Shown here in pieces: positions 1 to 7,300 of a stretch of 29,369 bases of DNA. The DNA is from Leptospirillum sp. (lineage in GTDB: Bacteria; Nitrospirota; Leptospirillia; Leptospirillales; Leptospirillaceae), in NCBI GenBank assembly GCA_027343785.1, contig DAHWKF010000108.1:1-29369 (forward strand). Reading direction: 5' to 3'. Each line of letters starts with the position of its first letter. Positions within the stretch are counted from its first letter, which is position 1. The notes under the pieces were generated by a model that was given only the letters and a program-made list of their open reading frames with translations, made no database searches and was not told the DNA's origin. The position numbers and the translations under genes were made by a program.

Positions 1-329
1 TCCGGCAGGGAGACCTGAAAAAACCCGTTTCCCTGAATGGCAAGATCCAGCGGATTGTTTGTCTGGCGAAACGATCCCTGCAGAAAGATCTTCTGGACGC
101 TGCCTGACCGGACCCCCAATCCCACCTGCATGCCAGTCGGACTCTGGTTTCCCAGGAGAGATTGGGCTTCCCCCGGGGGAATCATTGTCTGGTACATCAG
201 ATCCTGGAAGTTCGCCCGCTGTCGTTTGAAACCTGTGGTATTGACGTTGGCGAGATTGTTCGTGATGACATCAAGATTGGTTTGCTGCGCTTCCATTCCC
301 GATGCGGCGTTCCAGAGCGATCTGAACAT
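1..329 (-). CDS. flgG: Flagellar basal-body rod protein FlgG, N-terminal part (cut by window edge)
   Basis: This is the N-terminal 109 or so residues of a flagellar rod protein. Translating the minus strand from the ATG at 329-327 gives a start MFRSLWNAASGMEAQQ, then the rod signature NNLANVNTTGFKRQRANF at about residues 23-40, and later NPLDLAIQGNGFF. FlgG forms the distal rod through which the hook is connected. A purine-rich ribosome binding site (AGGGAGAGGA) lies just upstream. The gene follows flgF by 21 bp in the same direction, so both are probably one transcript from the sigma-54-type promoter ahead of flgF. The C-terminal half is outside the window. FlgG rather than FlgF is chosen from the DLMYQTMIPPGE region and from the gene order flgF-flgG. 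Confidence 0.9.
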   Translation of the reverse strand, partial: MFRSLWNAASGMEAQQTNLDVITNNLANVNTTGFKRQRANFQDLMYQTMIPPGEAQSLLGNQSPTGMQVGLGVRSGSVQKIFLQGSFRQTNNPLDLAIQGNGFFQVSLP

Positions 330-350
330 CGTTCGTCCTCTCCCTGCTGT

Positions 351-1154
351 CTATGCGATCACCGAAATATCGTTGACGGTTCTCCGGGTCAGTTCGTTGA
401 GCGTTCTCAAGGCCTTGAGATGGGTTTCGAAAGACCTCATGGCTTCGATCATCCGGACCATTTCGAATGTTCCGTTGACGTTGGACCCCTCGTACCCGCC
501 TTCAAGAACGTCGGCCTCTCCCACAGGGCGCGTTTTTCCGTTCGGCTGGAATAGACCGTCCCCGATTTTGGAGAGTCCTTCCGTCCCGTTTTCCGGAACC
601 ACAATGGCGAGCCGTCCCATCGGACGGTTGCCCTTCAAAAACGTTCCATCCGTCTTCACCCGGATATTTCCGGGAACCGACCCCGGCAACCGGATAGGCT
701 TTTCAGTCTCATCCAGAACCGTGTACCCCTCGTGGGTCACGAGCTTGCCGCCACGATCCAGGGTAAAACGGCCGTTACGGCTCAAAAGGACGCCTCCGGG
801 AGTCTGTATCTTGAAAAAACCGTCCCCCTTGATGGCCACATCCAGCGGATTTCCTGTAACCCGGAAAGTCCCCTGGGCGTAACCCACATGAATTTCGTCA
901 ACTCCCGCATGAGGGACATCATTTCCCGCCATCCCCCAAGGGGTCGGAAACTCTCCCCAGGGCGTCATGCGTGTTCCGGGACGATCGGGCGGGGTCTTGT
1001 GCAACCACTCGCGATGGGGAAGGTATGTCCTGAACGTGACACGATCCCTTTTGAACCCGGGCGTGTTGATATTGGCGAGATTGTTTGAGAGCACATCCAT
1101 GAGTTGCTCATGGGCCTGAGCTCCCGATATAAGTGCAAATTCCGCCTGACGCAT
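351..1154 (-). CDS. flgF: Flagellar basal-body rod protein FlgF
   Basis: This 267-residue protein belongs to the FlgF/FlgG hook-basal-body family and is a proximal rod component. The N-terminus carries the rod motif SNNLANINTPGFKRD. The middle has the repeated GNPLDVAIKGDGFF element, and the C-terminus has the alpha-helical SNVNGTFEMVRMIEAMRSFE box typical of axial proteins. The frame is open to 1196, but the ATG at 1154 is preferred. It has a GGAGGGT ribosome binding site about 10 bases upstream, and the longer version would begin inside the -24/-12 promoter. FlgF and FlgG are close paralogues, so the exact name rests on being the first of two adjacent copies. Confidence 0.88.
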   Translation of the reverse strand: MRQAEFALISGAQAHEQLMDVLSNNLANINTPGFKRDRVTFRTYLPHREWLHKTPPDRPGTRMTPWGEFPTPWGMAGNDVPHAGVDEIHVGYAQGTFRVTGNPLDVAIKGDGFFKIQTPGGVLLSRNGRFTLDRGGKLVTHEGYTVLDETEKPIRLPGSVPGNIRVKTDGTFLKGNRPMGRLAIVVPENGTEGLSKIGDGLFQPNGKTRPVGEADVLEGGYEGSNVNGTFEMVRMIEAMRSFETHLKALRTLNELTRRTVNDISVIA

Positions 1155-1191
1155 GGTTTCCGACCCTCCGGTTTGACTTCCCCAAAGGGTC

Positions 1192-1207
1192 AGCAATCAC
1201 CATGCCA
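1192..1207 (-). promoter_or_regulatory. Sigma-54 (RpoN) -24/-12 promoter of flgF-flgG
   Basis: Read on the minus strand, the sequence TGGCATGGTGATTGCT matches the -24/-12 consensus TGGCACG-N4-TTGCW with one change, and the invariant GG and GC are separated by the required 10 bases. Transcription would start near 1181, leaving about 27 nt of leader containing the flgF ribosome binding site. Sigma-54 control of middle flagellar genes is established in many polar-flagellated bacteria. An AT-rich stretch at about 1210-1300 upstream could hold activator sites, but no clear repeat was seen there. Confidence 0.82.
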
Positions 1208-1393
1208 CATCAAAAGTTATGAAATTTATTTTGTTTTTGTGCTACTTATAAAAAGACAAGAGAAAAATGGGAAGGGAAACGGAATTTTTTTCCCTCTTTC
1301 GTCGGGCAATAATTTCCAGGGGACGGGGGGCAGGTGCGTCATCTAATTGACGGGGAGAGTGCAGAAAAAAGGCCGGCGAACACATTGTCCCTG

Positions 1394-2191
1394 TCAGGAA
1401 CGGGAGGTCGTCATCCCTTCCCCGTTGACAACCGTATTCACGAGGGTTCCAACACCTTCCACGGTGACCCGGACAACATCACCGGCAGACAGCGGACCCA
1501 CACCCGACGGAGTGCCTGTCAGGATCACATCACCGGGCTCAAGGGTCATAATCTGGCTGACAAAGGAAAAAAGGGTCAAGGGATCAAAAATCATGTCCGA
1601 AGCCATCGATTTCTGCCGAACCTCCCCGTTGACCTCCGTCGAAATCGTCCGGCTGTCCGGAAGCGCCCCTGACAGGATGGCCGGACCCAATGGACAAAAG
1701 GTGTCAAATGACTTGGCGCGGGTATACTGAATGTCTTTTTTCTGGAGATCCCGCGCCGTCACATCATTGGCGCAGGTGATTCCGTAAAGAAAGGAGGGAA
1801 CCTCTTCCGGCGTGATCCGGGAAGCCCTTCTACCCACCACCAGGGCAATCTCTCCTTCGTAATCCACGCGCCGGGACATGCGGGGCAAGCGGATCTCCCC
1901 GCCCGGAGACAACAGGGACGAGGAAGCTTTCATGAACAGGAGGGGTTCATCCGGGAGGGCCTTGCCCATTTCCTCCCCATGCGCACGGTAGTTGAGCCCG
2001 ACAGCAACGATCTTTCCGGGTATGACGGGCGGCAGAAACCGGACATCCTCTACCGGAAATGTTCCGTGTCCCGGCCCTGAAAGCGGATGGACAAGCGATC
2101 CGTCATCGGAAAGGATGCCGAAAAAGATTCGGCTGTCAGCCTCCACACGGACGAGTCGAAGGAGGGGGGGAATAACCGGAAGCTCGGTCAT
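1394..2191 (-). CDS. Fumarylacetoacetate hydrolase (FAH) family protein
   Basis: This 265-residue protein is of the FAH superfamily, whose members are Mg2+/Mn2+-dependent hydrolases, decarboxylases or isomerases of beta-keto acids. The FAH fold runs from about residue 58. The motif GLNYRAHGEEMG (65-76) supplies the conserved His71. Metal ligands are expected at Glu112 and Glu114 in YEGEIALVVG and at Asp143 in ANDVTARD. Lys160 lies in RAKSFDTFCP, and the C-terminus has the usual GDVILTGTPSGVG. The short form resembles YcgM-type oxaloacetate decarboxylase or acylpyruvase. The ATG overlaps the dapB stop by 4 bp (ATGA), so it is translationally coupled as the last gene of the arg/dap string. The actual substrate cannot be read from sequence. 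Confidence 0.85.
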   Translation of the reverse strand: MTELPVIPPLLRLVRVEADSRIFFGILSDDGSLVHPLSGPGHGTFPVEDVRFLPPVIPGKIVAVGLNYRAHGEEMGKALPDEPLLFMKASSSLLSPGGEIRLPRMSRRVDYEGEIALVVGRRASRITPEEVPSFLYGITCANDVTARDLQKKDIQYTRAKSFDTFCPLGPAILSGALPDSRTISTEVNGEVRQKSMASDMIFDPLTLFSFVSQIMTLEPGDVILTGTPSGVGPLSAGDVVRVTVEGVGTLVNTVVNGEGMTTSRS

Positions 2192-2991
2192 TGTATCATC
2201 CTTTCCAGGCCCAGCACGTCGCTCATGGTATAAACGCCGGGCTTCTTCCCCGACAGATAGACGGCCGCCTCCACGGCTCCCCTCGCGAAGGTTTCACGGG
2301 AGGTGGCGCGGTGCGTCAGTTCCAGGCGCTCTCCTTCCCCGAGAAAAAAAACGGTGTGGTCCCCCACCACGTCCCCTCCCCGCAGCGCCATGACACCGAC
2401 TGAATCCTCCGGACGGACGCCCGTCATTCCCTCCCGATGAAAGGTCCCGACATCCTTGAGGCTTTTTCCCCGGGCCCGCGCCAGGGCTTCTCCCAGAAAA
2501 AGTGCGGTGCCGCTGGGGGCGTCTTTTTTCTGGCGGTGGTGGATATCCAGGATTTCGGCATCAAAGTGGGGAAGTCGCGTGGCAGCGATCTCCAGGAGGT
2601 GGGAAAGAAGATGGATCCCCAGGCTCATGTTCGGGGAAAGAAGCAGGGGAATCCGCTCGGCGGCCGACAGGATTTCCGTCTTCTCCAAAGGAGCAAATCC
2701 TGTCGTCCCGATGACCAGAGGACGTCCGGAACGGACAAAAGCCTTCACGGTTGAAAGGGTCGACGGAACGGTGGAGAAATCGATCCCCGCGTCACAGCGC
2801 TCTGCCGCCTCCTCCAGAGAATTGATATATCGGCTCTCTCCGAATGCCACTTGCTTGCCGGAAGACGGATCCCCCGGTTCGACAACGGCGGCGCACAACG
2901 TCGTCCCCTCACGGCGGAAAAGGACTTCCTGGATCGCCTTTCCCATTCGACCGGCGGCACCGATCACCGCTATACGGACCGGGGCGGTCAC
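2188..2991 (-). CDS. dapB: 4-hydroxy-tetrahydrodipicolinate reductase DapB
   Basis: DapB reduces the DapA product to tetrahydrodipicolinate with NAD(P)H, the second committed step to diaminopimelate (peptidoglycan) and lysine, in the cytoplasm. The Rossmann start VIGAAGRMG is at residues 9-17 and GTTGF at 95-99. The catalytic signature HHRQKKDAPSGTA at 151-163 gives the expected catalytic His151 and Lys155. The length of 267 residues is normal for the family. The start is GTG at 2991, overlapping the dapA stop as GTGA; the stop overlaps the next ATG in the same way. Its place directly after dapA supports coordinated synthesis of consecutive enzymes. Confidence 0.96.
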   Translation of the reverse strand: MTAPVRIAVIGAAGRMGKAIQEVLFRREGTTLCAAVVEPGDPSSGKQVAFGESRYINSLEEAAERCDAGIDFSTVPSTLSTVKAFVRSGRPLVIGTTGFAPLEKTEILSAAERIPLLLSPNMSLGIHLLSHLLEIAATRLPHFDAEILDIHHRQKKDAPSGTALFLGEALARARGKSLKDVGTFHREGMTGVRPEDSVGVMALRGGDVVGDHTVFFLGEGERLELTHRATSRETFARGAVEAAVYLSGKKPGVYTMSDVLGLERMIQ

Positions 2992-3875
2992 GAAAGCCCT
3001 TTTCCGAGAAGCCCCATGTTCTTCAGGACTTCCTCCAGTTTCTTCCTGGGACCTTCCGACATGGGAACCAGAGGAAGGCGCATTTCCGGATCGATCATGC
3101 CTGCCAACCCCATGGCAGTCTTGATAGGGATCGGGTTGGTTTCGAGACCCAGGGCGCGATGGAGCGGAACAAGCCGCTGGTGCTTCAGGAACGCATTCTC
3201 CCAGTTGCCGGCAAGCGCTTCATCTACAAGGTCAGCCATCATTTTCGGAACGATATTGGCCGAAACGGAAATAACCCCTTTCCCGCCGACGGACATGACA
3301 GGGAGTGTCAGCAGATCGTCTCCGGAATAAATCGCGAGCCTGTCCCCCACCCGGTCAAAGAGTTCGATGATCTGGGACAGGGAGCCTGACGCCTCCTTGA
3401 CGCCGACAAACTCTTCCATTGATGCCAGACGCTCGATGGTTTCCGGAAGGATGTTGACCCCGGTCCGGACCGGAACGTTGTAAATGACCATCGGAAAGGA
3501 GACGCTTCGGGCCAGCGCCTCATAATGGCGAACGAGGCCTTCCTGCGTCGGGCGGTTGTAATAAGGTGTGATGACCAGAGCTCCATCCGCCCCCATCGCG
3601 CTTGCGGTCTTGGTCAGCCGAATCGCTTCTTCTGTGCTGTTCGATCCCGTTCCGGCCAGGATCTGTATGCGCTTCGCCGCCTGTTCGATAACCACCTCGA
3701 GAACCCGTTCATGTTCCCGGTGGTCCAGCGTCGCAGACTCCCCGGTTGTCCCGACGGGAACAAGGGCCATCGTACCTTCCCGGACATGAAAGTCGACAAG
3801 TTCGCGGAGCTTTTTCTCATTCAGCCGGCCACCCGAAAAAGGCGTGACCAGCGCCACCATCGATCCTTTGAACAC
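2988..3875 (-). CDS. dapA: 4-hydroxy-tetrahydrodipicolinate synthase DapA
   Basis: DapA condenses pyruvate with aspartate semialdehyde, the entry reaction of the diaminopimelate/lysine branch. The (beta/alpha)8 aldolase shows GTTGE at 42-46, the catalytic Tyr132 in IYNVPVRTG, and the Schiff-base Lys160 in VGVKEASG. Length (295 aa) is normal. The start is taken as GTG at 3875, with a GGAGA ribosome binding site about 6 bases upstream; an in-frame ATG at 3860 is an alternative. It follows the unknown membrane protein by 39 bp and couples to dapB by a 4-bp overlap. Confidence 0.97.
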   Translation of the reverse strand: MFKGSMVALVTPFSGGRLNEKKLRELVDFHVREGTMALVPVGTTGESATLDHREHERVLEVVIEQAAKRIQILAGTGSNSTEEAIRLTKTASAMGADGALVITPYYNRPTQEGLVRHYEALARSVSFPMVIYNVPVRTGVNILPETIERLASMEEFVGVKEASGSLSQIIELFDRVGDRLAIYSGDDLLTLPVMSVGGKGVISVSANIVPKMMADLVDEALAGNWENAFLKHQRLVPLHRALGLETNPIPIKTAMGLAGMIDPEMRLPLVPMSEGPRKKLEEVLKNMGLLGKGLS

Positions 3876-3914
3876 GTTTATTCTCCATGGCCCCGAGTCT
3901 GGGCCCGATGGGTG

Positions 3915-4409
3915 TTATCGGACAGATTCCGGACTGTTCTTCTCCCCCCCCAGTTCAAGGACAGAAGGAGGCGTGACGGAAGAAACGGCATGATACCTGA
4001 CCAGGTCGGCCCAGGCGTGTCTCAGCAAGGCCACCAGACTGTCCTTGTGAACGTCGCCCGGGTACGACATCATTTCCCGAAACTCCGAACTGACAGCGAT
4101 CACTTCAGGGGGAGGAACCTTTTTCGACCGGCCGGCGTCATAAAAACGATCAAGGATTTTTCTGGCCTCGTTCTTTCGTTCCTGGGACCAGGCCAGCGGC
4201 ATCCGGTTCATCAATGCATGGTCCGTCACCCAGTTTCTCATGTAAATGTAAGTCAGCGTATCCCCTCCCGTAAAGGTGATCAGAAAAAACACCACGGGTA
4301 TCGCCGACAGGATAACCAGCGTCAGAAAACATCCGCGCCCTTCTTTCCTGTGAGGGGCGAGGGGAATATCGTCGTCATCCGGATCGGAAGGATGGACTTC
4401 CTCAGACAA
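3915..4409 (-). CDS. Hypothetical single-span membrane protein between lysA and dapA
   Basis: I do not recognise this 164-residue protein. The N-terminus is very acidic (a run of Asp at 11-14), then a short basic stretch (RKEGRG, 21-26) leads into one hydrophobic segment at about 27-48. A soluble, charged C-terminal domain of about 115 residues follows. Acid before the membrane and a basic stop suggest the N-terminus stays inside and the C-terminal domain faces the periplasm. The start is TTG at 4409, with GGAGAAGG just upstream, overlapping the lysA stop by 8 bp, so it is co-translated with the lysine genes. No catalytic motif is visible, and the position alone does not show a role in lysine synthesis. 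Confidence 0.75.
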   Translation of the reverse strand: MSEEVHPSDPDDDDIPLAPHRKEGRGCFLTLVILSAIPVVFFLITFTGGDTLTYIYMRNWVTDHALMNRMPLAWSQERKNEARKILDRFYDAGRSKKVPPPEVIAVSSEFREMMSYPGDVHKDSLVALLRHAWADLVRYHAVSSVTPPSVLELGGEKNSPESVR

Positions 4410-5670
4410 TACCTTCTCCCCGAATCAGATCCTGGTAAGTCTCTCGCGCGCGGATTACCGAAAAACGGTCACCCGAAACCAGTATCTCCGCCGGACGGGG
4501 TCTGGCGTTGTAGTTCGACGCCATGGCGAATCCATAGGCGCCGGCCGACATGACTGCCAGAAGGTCTCCCGGTTCGACCGGAGGAAGCTCGCGATCCTGA
4601 ACGAGAAAATCTCCGGTTTCGCAGACCGGGCCGACCAGATCCCCCTTTCTGCCCTTTCCTGACCGTTTTTCGACCGGCCAGAGGTCATGAAACGCGCCAT
4701 AAAGAGAAGGCCGGATCAGGTCGTTCATTCCCGCATCGGCGATATAGAACATCTTGACGGCGGTTTCCTTGAGATACTGCACCCGTGTTACCAGCATCCC
4801 CGCGTTTCCGACGATTGAACGGCCCGGTTCGAGGATCACGCCAGCGTCGAGTCCTTTCATGCGGGAAAGGATTTCATGGCTGATTTCTTTCGGAGTCGGA
4901 GGTTTTTCGTTGTCGTAACGGATTCCGAGCCCCCCTCCGAGATCCATCCAGGACACGCCTATTCCATTTTCCTTCAGAAGCCTGGCAAAGGCGACCATAC
5001 GATCAAAAGCGTCCCGGAAAGGGGAGATTTCCGTAAGCTGGGATCCGATGTGCTGATGGATCCCGACGATGCGGATACCCGGAAGACGGGCCGCCTTCTT
5101 GTATTCCTCCAGCGCCTGATCCATCGGAATGCCGAACTTGCTTTTCTTGAGGCCCGTCGAGATATAGGGATGCGTCTTCGGATCGACATCCGGGTTGACC
5201 CGCAAGGCCACCGGCGCGGTCTTCCCCATCGACACCGCCACCCGGGACAACCTTTCGAGTTCCATCGAAGATTCGATATTGAACATCAGGATGCCCGCGT
5301 CGAGGGCTTCCCTCATCTCCACATCCGTCTTGCCCACCCCCGCAAAAACGATCTTCTCGACAGGTATGCCGGCCGTTCGTGCACGGAAGAGTTCCCCGCC
5401 GGAAACCACATCGGCACCGGCTCCCATCTTCCCGAGGAGGGAGAGAATCTTGAGGTTCCCGTTGGCTTTCATGGCGTAGGCGATAATCGTCCGGTGCCCC
5501 GAAAAAGCTTCCTGGTAGGCGGACAAACTGTCCCTGAGCGCTTTCTCGCTATAAATATAGACAGGAGAGCCCATTGATTCCACGATTTTTTTGACTGGTA
5601 CGTTTTCAACGAACAACTCGTTGCCTCTGTAATCAAAACCGTTCAATTTCCCTTCCTTTCCATCGTCCAC
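4402..5670 (-). CDS. lysA: Diaminopimelate decarboxylase LysA
   Basis: LysA is the PLP-dependent enzyme that decarboxylates meso-diaminopimelate to lysine. It is a group IV (alanine-racemase-fold) decarboxylase. PLP Lys68 sits in AYAMKAN, followed by HIGSQ, the glycine-rich MDLGGGLG loop, the EPGRSIVGNAG phosphate-binding motif, and PVCETGDF with the cysteine contributed across the dimer. The N-terminus is uncertain. The longest frame begins with GTG at 5670, where the ribosome binding site would be almost touching. A TTG at 5646, behind AGGAAGGG, starts the protein at LNGFDYRG and agrees better with the usual family N-terminus. The gene lies after the small lipoprotein and before the TM protein and dapAB. 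Confidence 0.95.
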   Translation of the reverse strand: MDDGKEGKLNGFDYRGNELFVENVPVKKIVESMGSPVYIYSEKALRDSLSAYQEAFSGHRTIIAYAMKANGNLKILSLLGKMGAGADVVSGGELFRARTAGIPVEKIVFAGVGKTDVEMREALDAGILMFNIESSMELERLSRVAVSMGKTAPVALRVNPDVDPKTHPYISTGLKKSKFGIPMDQALEEYKKAARLPGIRIVGIHQHIGSQLTEISPFRDAFDRMVAFARLLKENGIGVSWMDLGGGLGIRYDNEKPPTPKEISHEILSRMKGLDAGVILEPGRSIVGNAGMLVTRVQYLKETAVKMFYIADAGMNDLIRPSLYGAFHDLWPVEKRSGKGRKGDLVGPVCETGDFLVQDRELPPVEPGDLLAVMSAGAYGFAMASNYNARPRPAEILVSGDRFSVIRARETYQDLIRGEGIV

Positions 5671-5732
5671 CTCTCCGAAAGTTGTTTGCTGATGGGTCCT
5701 GCAGACCTGTTTGAACCCCTCTCCCCAGATCC

Positions 5733-5897
5733 TTATGGGGAAGAAGAATCCGAAGACTGATTCTGATTCTGATTCTGATTCTGTTTCTGCACTTGTTCAG
5801 GAGGAATCGGCGTTCCCTGAACGCCGCAGGAAACCAGACCGACCGCCCAGAAGAAAAGAATCCCCCAGATCACATACTTCCCGAAACGCGATTTCAC
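5733..5897 (-). CDS. Small lipoprotein (54 aa), LptM/LppL-like, between argH and lysA
   Basis: This short gene translates to a basic n-region (MKSRFGKY), a hydrophobic core, and a lipobox LVSC with Cys24 as the predicted lipidated residue. The mature 31-residue tail starts CGVQGTPIPPEQ and ends in Gln-Asn repeats and serines. It begins with GTG at 5897, overlapping the argH stop as GTGA, and ends 62 bp before the lysA frame. Tiny lipoproteins with a CGxKGPLxxP start are found next to lysA or dapF in many proteobacteria (LppL, YifL/LptM, the last implicated in LptD maturation). Position and the C-G-x-x-G-x-x-x-P spacing suggest the same group, but similarity is short and the family name is an inference. 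The hexanucleotide repeat encoding QN repeats is unusual. Confidence 0.8.
   Translation of the reverse strand: MKSRFGKYVIWGILFFWAVGLVSCGVQGTPIPPEQVQKQNQNQNQNQSSDSSSP
5757..5783. repeat. Hexanucleotide tandem repeat (CTGATT)x4 + CTG
   Basis: A perfect 27-bp run of the unit CTGATT on the plus strand lies inside the small lipoprotein gene. On the coding strand it reads CAGAAT and encodes alternating Gln and Asn near the C-terminus. As the unit is six bases, copy-number change would keep the reading frame and only lengthen or shorten the tail. Confidence 0.9.
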
Positions 5898-7300
5898 GGT
5901 TTTTTATCCAGCTCTTTCTCGATTTCACGGATCCGCTCCTCCACCCTATCGGGAGCGGGACCTCCCGGAAGATTTCTCCTTCGTACGGAGTTTTCGACCG
6001 TCAGGGAGGCGGCATAACCAGAAGGGAAATCGGGAGAGAAGTCACGGAGTTCGTCATCAGTCAGGCTCGCAAGAGGACGCGCTTGTCTTTCGCAATGGGC
6101 CACAATCCGTCCGACGATCGCGTGGGCTTCACGGAACGGGACCCCCGCGAGGACAAGATCTTCTGCCATATCCGTGGCCAAAAGCGCGTCTCCCGAAAAA
6201 GAGCGGGCCAGACCTTCCCTGTCGAGAACGGATTCTCCCGCGATCCGGAGAAAAATGGTGACCGATTGCCGGACCGTGTCCGCTGTGTCGAACAGGTGTT
6301 CCTTGTCTTCCTGGAGATCACGGTTATAGGAAAGTGGCAGGCCTTTCAGAATGGTCGCCATTCCGACGTAATGGCCGACGACCCTTCCGGTCTTCCCCCG
6401 GATCAGCTCCAGGACATCCGGATTTCTTTTCTGGGGCATCATGCTGGAGCCCGTCATGTAACGGTCCGGGATCCGTACGAACCCGAATTCCCTTGTGGAC
6501 CAGAGGATCCATTCTTCCGCCCATCCCGACAGATGGACGGACAAAAGAACAGAAGCGTGCAGAAAATCGACAACAAAATCCCGATCTGACACCGTATCGA
6601 GACCATTGCCCGTCACTCCGGAAAATCCCAGCTCCCTTGCGACGCCCAACCTGTCGATCGGCAATGTGGTTCCCGCCAGGGCTCCCGCTCCGAGCGGGGA
6701 GCGGTCCAGGTTCTTGTCCAAATCCAGAAAACGTTTCCTGTCGCGCAACAACCGTTCGGCATGGGCCATAAAATAATATCCGGCCGAAACAGGCTGGGCC
6801 TGCTGGAGGTGGGTATAGCCCGGAAGTATCAAATCCCGGTTCTGGCGCGCCTGTGCGATCAGGACCCGGACAAACTCCGCCAGCAGGGCACCCATCTCCC
6901 GGCACCGGTCGATCACATAAAGCCGCAAATCCAGCGCCACCTGGTCGTTTCTGCTTCTGGCCGTGTGGATCTTCCGGGCGGGGGTTCCCACGAGCTCGAA
7001 CAGGCGCATTTCGATATTCATGTGAATATCTTCATACTCGTCCCGGAAGGGAAAGACTCCATCCCTGATTTCCTGTTCTATCCGGGTCAGGCCTTCCTGG
7101 ATCTTCCTTTCCTCCTCGGTTGACAGAAGATTGACCCGGGACAGCATGGCGACATGTGCGCGGGATCCCCTGATATCCTGCTCCCACAAAGCCCGGTCGA
7201 ACGAGACGGATTGGGTAAAGCGCTCGACCTCCCGGTCTGTTGATTCGGAAAATCGTCCGCCCCAGAGTTTCCCGGAAGGTCCGGCGTCCTTTTCCGACAT
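5894..7300 (-). CDS. argH: Argininosuccinate lyase ArgH
   Basis: ArgH cleaves argininosuccinate to arginine and fumarate, the last arginine step. It is a member of the fumarase/aspartase superfamily and acts as a homotetramer in the cytoplasm. Visible motifs are KLWGGRF at 11-17, TARSRNDQ at 113-120, the GYTHLQQAQP block with His164, and the superfamily signature GSSMMPQKRNP at 284-294, whose serine is the catalytic acid/base. Length (468 aa) is normal. The ATG at 7300 overlaps the argG stop by one base (TGATG), giving coupling with the previous enzyme of the pathway. Confidence 0.97.
   Translation of the reverse strand: MSEKDAGPSGKLWGGRFSESTDREVERFTQSVSFDRALWEQDIRGSRAHVAMLSRVNLLSTEEERKIQEGLTRIEQEIRDGVFPFRDEYEDIHMNIEMRLFELVGTPARKIHTARSRNDQVALDLRLYVIDRCREMGALLAEFVRVLIAQARQNRDLILPGYTHLQQAQPVSAGYYFMAHAERLLRDRKRFLDLDKNLDRSPLGAGALAGTTLPIDRLGVARELGFSGVTGNGLDTVSDRDFVVDFLHASVLLSVHLSGWAEEWILWSTREFGFVRIPDRYMTGSSMMPQKRNPDVLELIRGKTGRVVGHYVGMATILKGLPLSYNRDLQEDKEHLFDTADTVRQSVTIFLRIAGESVLDREGLARSFSGDALLATDMAEDLVLAGVPFREAHAIVGRIVAHCERQARPLASLTDDELRDFSPDFPSGYAASLTVENSVRRRNLPGGPAPDRVEERIREIEKELDKKP

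Noticed and set aside
37..882. Long plus-strand open frame (281 codons) opposite flgF/flgG
   Set aside because: It is antisense to clear flagellar genes, has no domain, no ribosome binding site and runs only because the codon pattern of the real frame leaves few stops.
1265..1305. GGGAAA/TTTCCC inverted repeat in the flgF upstream region
   Set aside because: The stem is short and AT-rich with a loose loop and no U-tract in either direction; it may be chance.
1366..1371. Six-T run (minus strand) after the FAH gene as a terminator
   Set aside because: The sequence before it (GCCGGCC) does not form a stem with a loop, so there is no convincing intrinsic terminator.
3525..4553. 342-codon plus-strand open frame opposite dapA and the unknown TM protein
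   Set aside because: It crosses several real gene boundaries and is Arg/His-rich, typical of a shadow frame.
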